A program made the position numbers and the translations under genes. A DNA stretch of 64,000 bases, taken from Piper betle (lineage: Eukaryota; Streptophyta; Magnoliopsida; Piperales; Piperaceae). The stretch covers positions 40,435 to 104,434 of the forward strand of contig JAURVB010002561.1 in the NCBI GenBank assembly GCA_033002965.1, written 5' to 3'. Shown piece by piece: positions 13,689 to 26,417 of the stretch. How positions within the stretch are numbered: the first letter of the stretch is position 1; each line of letters begins with the position of its first letter. The notes under the pieces were generated by a model, which saw only the letters and a program-made list of their open reading frames with translations, did not search any database and was not told the origin of the DNA.

Positions 13689-15386
13689 ATGGCAGCTAAC
13701 TTTGGGAGACAATGCGTGGCCTTATCAGAGCTTGCAACATCAGATATGCACGGAGAGGACTCTGCATACTTTGCTGGTTGGAGGGCATATGATGAAGACC
13801 CATATGATGTTGTGGGAAATCCATCAGGAGTCATACAGATGGGATTAGCAGAAAATCAAGTAAGTCTTCTAAAGTCTACAATCAGTGAACATGAAATTAC
13901 AAGAGATCAATAAGGATGCATAGCTCATTTTTTGCTCTTTTGTCATGAACAGGTTTCATTTGAGTTACTTGAGGAGTACTTGGAGCAAAATCCCGGAGCA
14001 TCCAAGTGGGGAAGTGGGCTTTCAAGCTTTAGAGAAAACGCCTTGTTCCAAGACTACCATGGACTCAAAGTTTTCAGAAAGGTTGGTTCACCTCTTATAC
14101 AATGGTCTCATGTTTGAAGACACACACAATTCAATTCACCATAACCTATATAGAAATATAGATATGGCCTCTGAACAAAACGACCCAACTTTTTTAAACA
14201 CAGGCAATGGCAAGTTTCATGGAGCAAATCAGAGGAGGAAAGGTGAAATTTGACCCGGAGAGAATAGTCCTCACCGCTGGTGCAACTGCTGCCAATGAGC
14301 TCCTAACATTCATATTAGCCGACCCCGGAGATGCCTTGCTAGTCCCAACCCCATACTATCCAGGGTACATGATTGCATATGACAATTAATCGCCATTAGT
14401 AGTAGTATACACATACAACAATCTACGAACACAAGCCCACAACATCATATCATTGCATGATTGATGTAGTTCTGATTCCCGTGCAACTAGCTACAAGTTG
14501 TACACATTTAATGTTGGAGCACTTGAACAGGTTCGACCGAGACGTAAGGTGGAGAACAGGGGTGAACATCGTACCCGTCCACTGCCATAGCCGCAACAAC
14601 TTCCTAATCACCACTGTCGCATTGGAGACGGCATACCAAGAGGCCATGGCCAGAAATCTTAGAGTGAAAGGCCTCCTCATTACCAACCCCTCCAACCCAC
14701 TAGGCGCAACCATCGAACGCCCGGTCCTAGAAGAGATACTAGCCTTTGTCACCACCAAGAACATCCACCTCATTTCCGACGAGATCTACTCCGGCTCGGT
14801 CTTCTCCGCCGGCGAGTTCACCAGCGTGGCCGAGCTGCTAAACCCACAAACCTGCCATGACTTCCAAAGAGTTCATATTGTTTATAGCCTCTCCAAGGAC
14901 CTTGGGCTACCCGGGTTTAGAGTGGGTGCAATCTACTCTTATAATGACAAGGTGGTGACCACGGCTAGGAGGATGTCTAGCTTTAGCTTGGTATCTTCCC
15001 AGACCCAACATCTTTTGGCGTCTATGCTCTCGAATGTGGAGTTCACAAAGAAGTACATTGAGACTAATAGGGAGAGGTTGAGGAAGAGGCACCGGGCAAT
15101 GGTGGATGGTTTGAAGAAGGCTGGGATAGAGTGCTTGAAAGGGAATGCTGGGCTGTTTAGTTGGATGAATTTGAGCCCCTTGCTTGAAGAGCCCACCAAA
15201 GTAGGGGAGTTGAAGCTTTGGAATTTGATACTGAATGAAGTGAAGTTGAACATATCACCGGGCACTTCTTGCCATTGCTCTGAGGCAGGTTGGTTCCGGG
15301 TTTGCTTTGCCAACATGAGCCAACAAACGCTTGAAGTCGCCTTGCAAAGAATTCATGAATTCATGCAGCAGAGAAGCAAATGTTAG
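13689..15386 (+). CDS. ACS: 1-aminocyclopropane-1-carboxylate synthase, type III (ACS7-like)
   Basis: ACC synthase is a cytosolic PLP enzyme that turns S-adenosylmethionine into ACC, usually the rate-setting step of ethylene synthesis. Exons are 13689-13859, 13953-14081, 14204-14364 and 14531-15386. All have GT/AG borders and stay in phase, giving 438 residues. Visible family features are [11 protein letters not shown] (residues 48-57), [37 protein letters not shown] across intron 3, [19 protein letters not shown] (Asp237, Tyr240), the PLP-lysine motif [14 protein letters not shown] (Lys276) and [10 protein letters not shown] (Arg410). The protein stops shortly after [10 protein letters not shown]. 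It therefore lacks the C-terminal CDPK and MAPK phosphorylation tail of type I and II enzymes, which places it with type III, the group of Arabidopsis ACS7. No stop or frameshift is seen. The apparent stop after YMIAYDN lies inside intron 3. Confidence 0.95.
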
Positions 15387-16519
15387 ATACAAATTACACC
15401 AACACACTTAAATTGTTTTTCATCGTTTTTTCCATCTTAAGATGTTAACACCCATCTACTGTGTGGTGGGTTTTTTATGAAATTGTAGAGGTGGCCGACT
15501 TCTTTTTTGTGTCATGATCTCAGCAAGAGATCATAAGACTCGCCAGTACATATTTTTTTGCACTCTCATGTGCTATATTGATTCGGTTGGTGAGCTGCTT
15601 GCTTCTTAGATTTTTTTTTCCTGTTTTTTTACTCTCAACAACTTTTTGTCAGCAAATTCCAATCGCTGTTGTTGATGAGTTGCTATTGTGTGTGCAATTT
15701 ATGAGAATTGACAGGTTCTCTCTAAAAGTCAGCAGGCTAGTTGTACAAGTTCAACATTCAATCAAGTTATTTGTTTTGCATAGACATAATCGCCAATACA
15801 ACTACATCATCAGAACATACGGACACCTTATATGCAGCTAAACCCACTTGATGAACACTCAAACAAATGTCAAATATAATGTTAGTTGAAAAATGTCAAC
15901 CATAACAAAATAATAATAATAATACATGAGTCTAAATGCATATAAAAAAAATCAATGAGGGGTGATCAAAGGATCCTTGTCAGGTCCTTGTAAGAGCGTG
16001 ATCGACTTGGTAACCAGTATATATTAGGTCATATTGTATATTTTTGGGAGCTGGGATTGACTTTTCTCAAAGGTAAACCAATTACTTAAAGCTAAAATCA
16101 TCTGCCATGCTTAGAACTTTGGATAGCAATGTTTATAGCAAAATGAAATTTGTTTATATTTTGTATGGCATTCACAAATTAATGAACTTGGGAAGTCATA
16201 GTTGAATAGCATATATTATATGTTTTTTTTTTCAGTATTTTCCTATTTAGACTTTGTTTGCATCTCTGCATGATGCGCGTGCTATAAATGCATTTGACTT
16301 CTAACTCTCATCCAAAATAGAAAAATTACTTTGACTACAACCTCTCATTTCACTCACTATACATAAGAGTGGAGAGGAATGAAGATGAAGCTCTCTAGGT
16401 TTTGTATATATAGATTAGATATACAGTGGCTGCGTAGTGGAGCTTTTTTAAAAAATAATACACCATTCCATATATCAAACCAAAGGATACAAAAGATTTA
16501 AGTTTTAGCACATGATATC
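15387..16519. other. 3' UTR and spacer after ACC synthase
   Basis: The first 300-450 bp are probably 3' UTR of the ACC synthase gene. The remainder is AT-rich spacer. A short + strand ORF at 15578-15841 shows no recognisable domain. Confidence 0.45.
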
Positions 16520-16860
16520 AATGTAAGATTATTAATTAATCTAATAATGAAATTAATCTCATTATATGTGGTTCATTGAAAAACGAAAGGTCTAGATTCT
16601 AAAGAGTTACTTCTCTTATATAAGAAGTGCTAGCTTAATTGGAATAATATTCTTGAAAGATTTTTCTACACCATTGAGAGAAACACCATAAGGTTAAGGT
16701 TAAAAGATGAAAAAACATCTTTTCTAATTTCATTTTTAAAGTTAAAAGCATGGAATCTGGCATGATTTCGATTTGAACATTACAATTTTATTCATAAATT
16801 TTCTAGGCAGTTATTTTTATTTCCTATAATGCTAAATGAAAATTAATTAAATCTATGTGT
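16520..16860 (+). repeat. Copia LTR fragment, copy 1
   Basis: This block matches the right part of the Copia LTR at about 41890-42310 in the same orientation. It also matches, as reverse complement, the split copy at 26205-26417 plus 36716-36914. Shared landmarks are ATTAATTAATCTAATAATGA, a lightly degenerate TTTCTACACCATTGAGAGA and the AAAGATG ... CATCTTTTCT stretch. The left part of the LTR is missing here. Confidence 0.6.
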
Positions 16861-17249
16861 GGTCATCAAAGCCTCCTATCTTCGGTTTGTATGAAATTAA
16901 AATTTATTTAATGTTTATTTCATGCTTTATTTATTAATGGTGGCCATTAACCGCCATTGGGCGGCCATTATCGGGGGCTACTTATTGTAAAAGGGGCAGC
17001 AAGATTACTAGTCAGTTACTTTGGTCTTAACAGGGCAGCTAGCAACTGGCTATTGGTTGTGGTCACACTATTAGCGGCCAATAAATGGCCGCATTATTGG
17101 TGACTAGTAATGTATTGTCGCCACTTCTTGTGTCTTAGGCTTAAAAAAATTGAATAGAATAACTAAAATAAATTATAAATAAAATGCATTCAATATCAAT
17201 GTATATATACATTTATACACAATAATTTATACACAGTGCAAGAGGAGTA

Positions 17250-18648
17250 ATGGCTAGGATGGTGGACAATCTCAAGGTTGGATTTGAGCCTTTACTTGTA
17301 GATGTTGCATTGTTAAAGCAAGTATTTGTATCATAGCCTCAACATGGAACTGTTGACCGTGGAGCAAATGAAATCCCAGGAAAGCTCAAGGTGCCAAAGT
17401 CAAAGAAATTCAAGGAAAATAGGTCAGCCAAGGATTTGGAGAATTTCATCTCGAATATGCAAGAGTATTTTACTGCTGCGAAGATACCTGAACATAGACA
17501 AGTTTTTATGGCCAGTATGTTTATGATGGGGGATGTCAAGTTATTGTACAAAACATGCACTGAAGATGATGTTAATGTTGGCCTCCCCAGAATAGAGACT
17601 TGGGAGGCTCTAAAGAAGGAGCTTTAGGATCAGTTTTTGTCAACCAACACTATATGGGTGGCAAAGGATCAACTGAAAAAGTTGAAATAAAGTGGGAAGA
17701 ATCAAGGAATAAGTCAAGGAGTTTAGTTTTTACATGTTGGACATCAAGAACATGCCTTAAGATGATAAGTTATAATACTTTATCACTGGTTTGCAGTCAT
17801 GGCACAAATGGAACTGGAAAAGGCTTACTTGCAGCTTTGGTAACAGCTGATGCCTTAGTGGATTTCAAGAGTACTTATGGGAGGAAAAGATGAGAATCCG
17901 AGTAAGAAGTCCAAGGGAAGTAAGGACGGTAAGAGGGATGAGAAGGAAAAGTTGTCCAAGTGGCCAAAGAAGAAGAAGAGAGAATTCAAGGTGGGTGACA
18001 AGGGTCGGGTTACTGACATGAGGAAATTTGGGTGCTTTCTGTGTAATGGTCCACACTAGGCTAAGGATTGTCCAACAAAGAGCAAGATCAGTGCCATTGT
18101 GGCAGCTATAGACGAAGATAAGGAGGAATAAACTCTTGCTTAAGCTTCAACCCTTCAGATACTCGAGGCTATGAGAGTTGGACATACAGCTTCAAGGGAA
18201 GTTGGCTTCATGTTTGTTCTAATTATAGTGAATGAGAGGAAAGTTTCAGCCTTAGTAGATACTGGTGCTACATACAATTTCGTTTCCAAGGGGATGATGG
18301 CTAAGGAATTAGGGCTAAAAATTAGGATCAACACTAGCATGATTAAGGCAGTTAACTCTCAAGTGAGACATGTGGAAGGAATTGCCAAGAATGTCAGAAT
18401 TTGCTTGAGGGATTTTGAGAACTGAATGGATCTGATGGTCATTGAGATGGATGACTTCGAGTTGATCATCAGGAATACCTTCATGAGGACTACTAAAGTG
18501 GGAGTATTTCCACAACTAAGAGGTGTAATGATCATGACAAGGTTGGTCCAAGTTTTGTTCGTGTACAAGGGGGACTTTTTTAGGTTGACGGTCGTCATGT
18601 TTATAAGTGGGAATAGATTATATATCTTTAACTTGGTTAACCACTTTT
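17250..18648 (+). pseudogene. Decayed Gypsy gag-protease fragment
   Basis: Broken + strand frames read as a Ty3/Gypsy gag followed by a zinc knuckle and an aspartic protease. The gag-like part at 17391-17627 includes KKFKENRSAKDLENFISNMQ and a MASMFMMGDVKLLY stretch. A lysine-rich linker and CFLCNGPH ... DCP follow near 18030, with a stop inside the knuckle. The protease motif SALVDTGATYNFVSK lies near 18250. Several stops and frame changes interrupt it. No reverse transcriptase follows, so it is a truncated relic. Confidence 0.75.
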
Positions 18649-18701
18649 GAAAAAATGAATTAGCCCATTAATTTACACTTTAGGCTGGGTCATTACATAA
18701 T

Positions 18702-21576
18702 TGTAAAACCCTGAAAATAACTATCATAATTTATTTATTATAAATCTTGAACAAGTCATAAATATTATTCAATTAAATTAATTCTTGGTAATCGATATGA
18801 TAAATTTTCAATTATTATTCTTTAGCATATTGGTCCAGTAGTATTTATGGATTATTTCCAATAAGCTTTATTTATTGTATTTTATTTTATTTTATTTTTC
18901 CTTTTAGTCGAACAAGGTTCAACCACAGGTTGAACCCATTAGCCTTGGGTTAGTAGTGGCTAGCCTTTAGGATAAGAGTGGGTTCATGGTAGATAACACC
19001 GTATTTTTCATATTCCAAATTTGTTGTGGGAAAGTGGAGAATTTTTTGTTTGGGGGAAGTCTGGTGCTCAGTTCTTTGTAATCTACTCTCTCTTACCTTT
19101 TTTAAATAATCCCTCAAACTTTCTTATTCTCTTTGTTATTTTCTCTCTTGGAATCCATTTTTTCTCTATAAGTTGTTCTTATATTTCTTTTCATTTCTTT
19201 TTCATGCATGTAAAGTTCATTTTTAGGTGTTGTTTTTCCTCTCTTGTTGGCAGGTTGCATAATCTACTATCCTACCACCTTGTTGCATAAATTTTTGGGA
19301 GGATAGCCATACTTATTATTTGTTGCATTGTTTTGCTTTTATTTATTTTTCTGCTTGTTGCTGCTTTGTAGATTAAATGAATTACGATGCTTAGTGCTTA
19401 TTAGTAATATGATTAATATCCTTGTTTGTATTAATCAATATTAATATTATTACTGTTTTATATTATGACAAGTATTATTATGGTAATCCATGATTCGTGT
19501 TAATATTGGTATTATATTGAATATTGGTTAATGTTTGTTTCAATTAATTAATTATTGTACTAAATCTTAAATGAATAATATAATTATTTCTTGTATATGT
19601 TGGAATAAATTTATGATTTATATATGTTGTATATAAATTATTATTATTATATTAATTAATTATATATTTATTTATTTATAAAACTATTATTATTAATTTA
19701 GATTATTAAAAAAATGATCTTTGTTTATCTAAGTAGTTAATACATAAACGTGAGTACAGTGATTAAATTAATAACCAATTTATGTGGACCAACAATCATG
19801 GTTGGGTGAGCAAACCTTATTAATCCATGAGTAGTTTAAGATTACTATATTGATTAATTGTTGATAATTGATTCATTTATTATAAGTTTATGAGTACGTT
19901 TATGAGTAAATTTGAGTGGTTATAGTGATTAATGAAGTAAAATTTTCACATTTATCACTAGTGTAATACTAATTAATAACACGTCAATTATAATATAATT
20001 GTTATTACATTATGTTAAGGCTTAAAAATTAAGCACAAAGTAGATAAAGTTGTTTATTTTAATAATTGGTAAATTATGGTTTGCAATATGGGTTATTAAA
20101 ATATTATATTGCAGTAAGTACAATTGTTGAACTATACTAGCACAATTGGAATAAATATAGTTCGAACCATTATCGGGTTAAGCAGTTTAAAAATAATTGT
20201 ACTAGTAGTATCCCAGAACATTAATACAAGTAATTTTAAATAATAAGATACAATATATAGTCTAATATGCCTATTCGGTAATGTTTTAGAAATATTAAAG
20301 TTAAGAAATTATTATCCAAATTGTTATTAATTGTGTAAATAATTATTACTTCATAGGTTATTATTCAATGGACAATACAAAATAAAAATCTAAATTTAAA
20401 ATTTGAGTTATTAAGGTAACACTTGTACTATATTTTTGTTAGTGAAGTAGTTATTTATTAAAGAATCATATTAATACTATTTCTATTATTATGTTACACT
20501 TATGATAAAATACATATTTTTCAAGCTAGTAAATATACATTATTTTTTATAATGTGAAATTTATTGTAAGCATTTAATTCTAAATATTTTTAATTTTTCT
20601 TTAAATTGTTGAAATTAAAAATTATGTAACTTGGATAATTGACTACTTTGATTGTTTTTGGATTAATCTTGGTAAATTTAAAGCAATAATATTTGAAGTG
20701 GTGCATTAACTGTTTTGTCAAGTGTTAATCCTGATATAGTTAAGTTATTTCATTTCATGCATTTTTCCTCGGATACAATTATAACTTTTCCTTGTCACGT
20801 TCACAATAGGATCGTATGTCATTGGTGTGTTTCATTAGATTTCATATTCATATAATTACTTGAAATGTTGGATAATACTTTTTGGTAGCCCTCGTCGGTC
20901 TGAGCCCAGATTCAACCACCGTGCCCTAAGCTTACCTGGGTCAAAGAATTGACCTAGTCCGACACTGGGCTACACCCTTAAAATTCTAAAAATTAAATAC
21001 TTGCCTGATGCCAAGAGGGGACAATGGTGCTAGATGACTTATTATGCACTTGTGAAACCGAAAGGGTAAGTCAATGCCAAATATAAGTAATTACAGGTTG
21101 TGGGCTACAAAGCGTGTATGCACATATATGAGATTGTAGTTAGATGGAGTAGCCGCCCTTCCAGGCATAATTACATGACTTAGTGCTTTTGTTACTAACG
21201 CAAAATTGCCTCAGCGGGTGTAAGTATGGATAGATGGAATAGAGTCGGGATACCTGGAGGACTCTATTATTAGACTATTGATTATTCTTATTTTAGTTTT
21301 TATTATACTGCTGGTTTATTTGCATAGTAGTGGGATTTTGGTTCATTTCATGGGGTCTTACTTGATTCCAAGCATTGGCTCTCTTATACTTTATTTGATG
21401 ACATGACTTACAATTTGAACTTTAAGTATTTCTTTGCATATGGATTTAATTTGTATTGTTTAAAAATTTTACATCATGGATTTATTTATGATGTTGATAA
21501 ATTAATAAAAAATTAATTTATGAGGCACCTAATTTATGTAACACTTGGCCTTTGACTCAAAATGGCGGTCGTTACA
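18702..21576 (+). repeat. Probable Gypsy LTR (TGTAAAACC ... GTTACA)
   Basis: The block starts TGTAAAACCCTG and ends CGGTCGTTACA, the same style of ends as the well-supported Gypsy LTRs further right. Its length (about 2.9 kb) is close to theirs. It lies just downstream of the decayed gag-protease, so it could be that element's 3' LTR. The 5-bp flanks (ATAAT and GTCCA) do not match, so it is not a clean solo LTR. The interior is very AT-rich and holds no gene. Confidence 0.4.
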
Positions 21577-21581
21577 GTCCA

Positions 21582-24102
21582 TGGGACACAACACAAAACA
21601 CAGCCAAAATCTACACACCAAAGCTAGCCCAACATCTACTAGGCCCTGGATCACCCAGCTATATTGGCCTCACCATACCTACTCTCCTACATGATATAAG
21701 AAAACACATCAGCAATGGTTGTCATTGAGTCCCAAATAACTAACAGAAAAAAATCACAATATTGGCAAAATGGATAAAATAATCATCTACAAGAAATTGG
21801 ACTAAAATAGCAACTTCTCTGCAAGACAGAGATCATAAGCAAATGGTCGATAGGGCCAATGGTCGATAGGGTCAATGGCCGATAGGGTCAATGACCGATA
21901 GGGCCTAATCATAATCATAATCACAGATAACCATACACATGAACCAGATAATAACTCATGGTAACATGTAGGTAATATTGCCAATAGTCCTAGCTCATAA
22001 TCACTACAACACTACATGGACCTAACTGATAATCACTACAACATTGCATGGTCCAAATATACTCAACGGAGGTGTATGTGCCAACATATACTGCTAAAAT
22101 ATACCCTACTAGCAGTTAGTAAGATAATACCATATTTATAAAATCGACACCGAGTACCACAGGTGGCTACTAACCAGGCCCCTTGGTGATGACATGCTTC
22201 TCATCCATCTCACGTGCAAGTTAGAATATGACAACATAATATATGTGTAAGGTTTGGGCACAAACATTTCAAATAGTTCTTAAGTGCGGTTTTAAACCGG
22301 ATCTTATAACTTTCGAAATCTCATCAAAGGATCTCATCATTGAGATTTTATTAATTAGGAAGATCATGCAAACAACCAATAGATAATGAGATCTAATAAA
22401 ATACCACTAACTACGTTCTACTATATAAATCAAATTATGTGAGCTAAGCAGACTATCAAACCGAAGAGAGTTATAATGGACCTGAGAAGAGCTCTTCCTC
22501 CTACCGCGACAAGCCAACTCCAAACGGTTTAGTGATGCAGATAGCTACACAAGCATGTATGATGAATGCCTACAATGCATGAACAATCCTAAATGGAGCA
22601 AGGATGCATAATATGCAACAAAAAATTAAATAAACACACCATTGATCTCATAACTACGTTCATACATGAATTCTCATATTGTGAATAAGTCGAATAGATT
22701 AAAAAACTATGTGCTGAAATCATAAATGTTATTCAATATATTAGGAACATCAACTAGGGCTTAAACCCACATAATTGAGATATCAGAAGATGTCGGCGTG
22801 TCCGGGGATGGGGACACCTATGCTTGAGAGATCATAGCTCACTTCACAGTAGCTTAATATCTAAATTGTTATTAAAATAATTTGATCTAATTTATAAATT
22901 ACTTTGTAACCCACTAATTAAATTGCTGAGGCGAATTGAGATCTGCAACTTGAAAGATGTTGAATTGAATGGATTCAATCGGCTACGGCAAAGCGAATTG
23001 AGATGTCCTCATCATTCAACCCAACTATGCGAATAATAATTTTTTATTAATTAGATATGTTATCATTTATTAAATTAATTAATTTCCTTGTAAAATTAAT
23101 GAAGATCACACAGTGGGTTATTTTAAAAATTAAACACACACAAAAATTATTAATACATTGCTTAATTAATTAATTAATATTTGGTGTGTGATCCAAGGCA
23201 ACTTGCATGCGACCCAAATTTACAAAGTTTAAATCTTTTTATTGTTACAGCATTGATTAGATGCTTTAGGCAGCATTTTACCACGCACAAACAATAAACG
23301 CACAAAACACAACCCAACTATTAATAAAGGTGCAAACTCAATGTAAAAATTAGTTTTTTATATTGATCTAGCATACAAAACATATTAAATAATATGCCAA
23401 AATGATTAAATGGATGATTGACATGATTGTATTAAGATCTATATGAAACAATAGAAAACATGCAAAACAACCAAACAAAATGGGAAGAAAAGCATACTTG
23501 GAGGAAGAAGAAAAGGAGGAGAAATGAAGGTAAAAGAGGGGAAGAAGGGGGAGGATAAGGGTTGGGAGGCATCCAAGGTGGAGGAGAAGAGAGGGGAGAA
23601 AAATGGGTGGAAGCAAGGGTTTTTAAAAAACTCAACTTACGCCAACCACAGGTGCTACGTGAGTGCCTTTGCTCTGCGTGCAAGACGCAGGCAAGTTACG
23701 TACAAGGTGCAATGGGGCAGGAGGGCCTTGCGCCCAGCACTTAGTTGCGGTAAGAAGAAAGGGGAAAAGAAGAAAAGGAGAGAGGAAAAGGAAGAAGAAA
23801 AGAAGGGAAAAGAAGAAAAAAGGGGTGAGACGACTTCTAACACACGACTAGGGCTTGGTGGTTCACAGAGGATGCATGCAATATGACTCTAGTGCGACAC
23901 ATGGCCTTAGGATAACTAAACACCTAGAACAACAAGGCTACGACTTTACAATTAGGGCCGACCAGATAATTCTCAATGACGGACACGTCTAATGCCCAAG
24001 TCCACAACAACACGTAAGAACCCACTTAGCGCTGACCCGATCGAACCAAACTAAAAGCCAAACTTCACGTAAAAACACCAGACCGACTGACCAAGTTTTA
24101 CA
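21582..24102 (-). repeat. Probable solo LTR of another Gypsy family, minus orientation
   Basis: Read on the - strand it starts TGTAAAACTTGG at 24102 and ends in CCCA at 21582. The flanking 5-mers on the + strand are GTCCA and ATCCA, a 4/5 match for a target duplication. It has a pyrimidine-rich leader block near 23470-23840 (- strand). Near 21685-21710 there is an intron-acceptor-like TTTTCTTATATCATGTAG, similar to one in the 26.4-kb LTR. ORFs in the pyrimidine/purine block are composition artefacts. Confidence 0.4.
21842..21905. repeat. 16-bp tandem repeat, four copies
   Basis: Four successive copies of a 16-bp unit based on AATGGTCGATAGGGCC, differing at one or two positions each. They lie inside the probable minus-strand LTR. 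Confidence 0.85.
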
Positions 24103-24172
24103 ATCCATGTGAGCAATTTGTCAATATTTGGTTGCTACATTATTCGTGTGAAATGATACACGAAACGTTACA

Positions 24173-24689
24173 ATTAACTATTTTTTAAACATAAGCCTGT
24201 TAGTCACCCTTGCTTGAGATTTAACGGTTATTTTGATATACATAAAAGTTTATAGATGAAATAACTATTCTATAGATAAGCTTGTTAGTCATCCTAACTT
24301 ATAAAAATTAAAAATTTAACCGTGTAATTTTTTCAATTGTTCTTGTAGTGATGCTAAATTAATATTTAAGTTGAACAATTGAAATAATTAATTTTAATAC
24401 TAGGAGGTCACCCAAAGGTGGGCTACTACATTTTAATTCATGACATAAAAGAGAGGCATTAATATACTCATTTAATATGTTTATTTAGCCAAAGATAATC
24501 TTGATATTAATTTGGGGATAATTGATTGTCGGTTAAAAGTTTTTTAATTAGCATCCATTTTAGTTAAAGTTGTATTTTAGGGATCACCTAAAGATAGACT
24601 TATTATGGATAGCACTTTTCAAATCCACTTATTAGACTCAAAGCATTAGCGAGTGAGCATGTGTTAATATTTTGCAGCAATAAATATGT
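24173..24689. other. AT-rich spacer before Copia relic
   Basis: No gene is visible. It may contain part of the LTR or leader of the Copia relic that follows, but I could not define LTR ends. Confidence 0.35.
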
Positions 24690-26190
24690 TTGGACTAGGA
24701 AATGGAGTGGTTATATTTAATGGACTAAACTATGTTGAATCGTGTGGACAAATCTAGTGTCAACTGGGTGTACTATATTTAGATGAAGCATTAATTAATG
24801 ATAAGCCCACAATCATTACCAAAACCAGTTCACATGATGACAAATCTTATTCTGAGACTTGGGAGCAAATGAGTAGGCTGACATTAAACTTAATGAAAAT
24901 AATGGTGGCTGAAAATATCAAGTCATTGATGCCCAAAACCAACAATGCTAAGGAATTCATGATCAAATTAAAGAAGTATACACAATCTAACATAGCTACC
25001 AAGTCGATTGTATGAACTCTCATGACTGAGTTGACAACCAACAAATTTGATTTGTCATAGTCCATTCATGATCATGTATCCTCAATGAGCAATCTGGCTA
25101 CAAAGTTAAAAACGATGAGTATGGATGTGAGCCAGTTCCAGTGAATTATAATACCATAAAAGAAAAATGGAATCTTCCTAAAATAAAGTCCAAGTTAATT
25201 AAAAAAATGAAAGATTAAATAAGATCACTTTGCATAAAGGGTCCAATTTCAACGAGAATAAGAAGAAGGACAAAGCTCCTATAAATGTCAAAGAGGGCAA
25301 ATTTATAAAGAAATGAAATATTTCTTCTAAAAGAAAAGTTCTCACCTCAGAGATGATTATCCAAAATAGAAGATTTGGTTTGTAAAGAAAGGACATACTT
25401 TATTTCAATATGTTTTGAATCAAACCTAATTGAGGAACCAAATAATACTTGGCAGTTAGATTTTGGTGAAATTACTCATATTTCTAATATTACACAAGGA
25501 TTTCTTTCAATCCAAACCATAAATGCAAATAAACAATTTCTGTATATGGGAAACAAAATCACGACACAAATTGAGGGAATTGGGATGTATAGATTGATCT
25601 TGGATATTGGCTGTCATTTGGATCTTAAAGAATGTTTCCCGACTATGCTCGAAATTTAGTTTATGTTGGAAAGTTGGACAAATTAAGTTATAATTTCAAG
25701 ATTGGACATAGAGTATTTTAATTGTATAAATAAAAATACTATTATGGTTCATGATTTATATTGTTTAAATCTTGATGAACATTTTGCTGATATCGCTTAA
25801 TGTTACACTTGGTTTTGGTTTTAAACGTAATGCACAAAATGAACACTCCACTTTCTTATGACATCAAAGATTAGGCTATATCTAAAAAAGAGTAATAAGG
25901 TTGGTGAAAAGTCAAGCCTTGCCTCATTTGGATTTTATTGACTAAGATGTTTATGTAGATTGTATAAAAGGCAAGCACACAAACCACACATTAAAACATG
26001 CCACCATAAGAAGAGGTGAACCATTTCAATTAATACACACCAATATTTGTAGTCCTATCTAAACTCTTTCATAGAATGACAAAACATATTTTATCACCTT
26101 CATTAATGACTTCTCACGATATTATTACTTGCATTTACTCCATGAAAAATCTCAATCAAGGAATGTCGTTGATTTATTCATAAATAAGGT
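24690..26190 (+). pseudogene. Truncated Copia gag-protease-integrase relic
   Basis: Broken + strand frames follow Ty1/Copia order. The start of gag near 24695 reads GVVIFNGLNY. The gag_pre/UBN2-like part near 24850-25080 includes TWEQMSRLTLNLMKIMVAEN and AKEFMIKLKKYTQ. A protease-to-pre-integrase region follows near 25375-25659 (NTWQLDFGEITHIS). The integrase start near 25960-26190 includes CIKGKHTNHTLK, RGEPFQLIHTNICSP and TFINDFSRYYYL. Many stops and frameshifts are present. It stops abruptly near 26190 where a reversed Copia LTR begins, so the reverse transcriptase half is missing. Confidence 0.75.
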
Positions 26191-26204
26191 GAAAAGTTAA
26201 AATT

Positions 26205-26417
26205 TAATTTATTTCTGTTTAACATTACAAAAAATGAAAATAACTGCCTAAAAAATATAGTTTAAATTTGAAGCGTACCTGATTCCATACTTAAACTCTA
26301 AAAGAGAAGTTACAAAAGATGTTTTTCTTCCTTCAACCTTAACTTAAAGTGCTTCTCTCAATGATGCACATAAATCTTCCAGAAATATCAATTTCAACTA
26401 AGATAGTACTTGAAAGA
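26205..26417 (-). repeat. Copia LTR, minus orientation, part 1 of 3
   Basis: This is the reverse complement of the right part of the Copia LTR seen at 16520-16860 and 41890-42310. It is cut at 26417 by the Gypsy insertion and continues at 36716. The last five bases (AAAGA) are the target duplication. Confidence 0.6.

Noticed and set aside
13945..14389. Stop codons inside the ACC synthase region suggesting a pseudogene
   Set aside because: They fall in introns. With GT/AG splicing the frame is continuous over four exons.
16920..17110. GGCCATTA / GCGGCCA-rich inverted motifs as a MITE
   Set aside because: Motifs face each other irregularly. I could not define ends or a target duplication.
18702..21576. 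Clean solo LTR call with target duplication
   Set aside because: The 5-bp flanks ATAAT and GTCCA do not match, so only a probable LTR is reported.
21842..21905. CRISPR-like array
   Set aside because: Units are directly adjacent without spacers, and this is plant nuclear DNA.
23368..23886. Overlapping ORFs rich in Lys/Glu/Arg or Ser/Leu/Pro
   Set aside because: They come from a purine/pyrimidine-biased block inside a probable LTR and are open on both strands.
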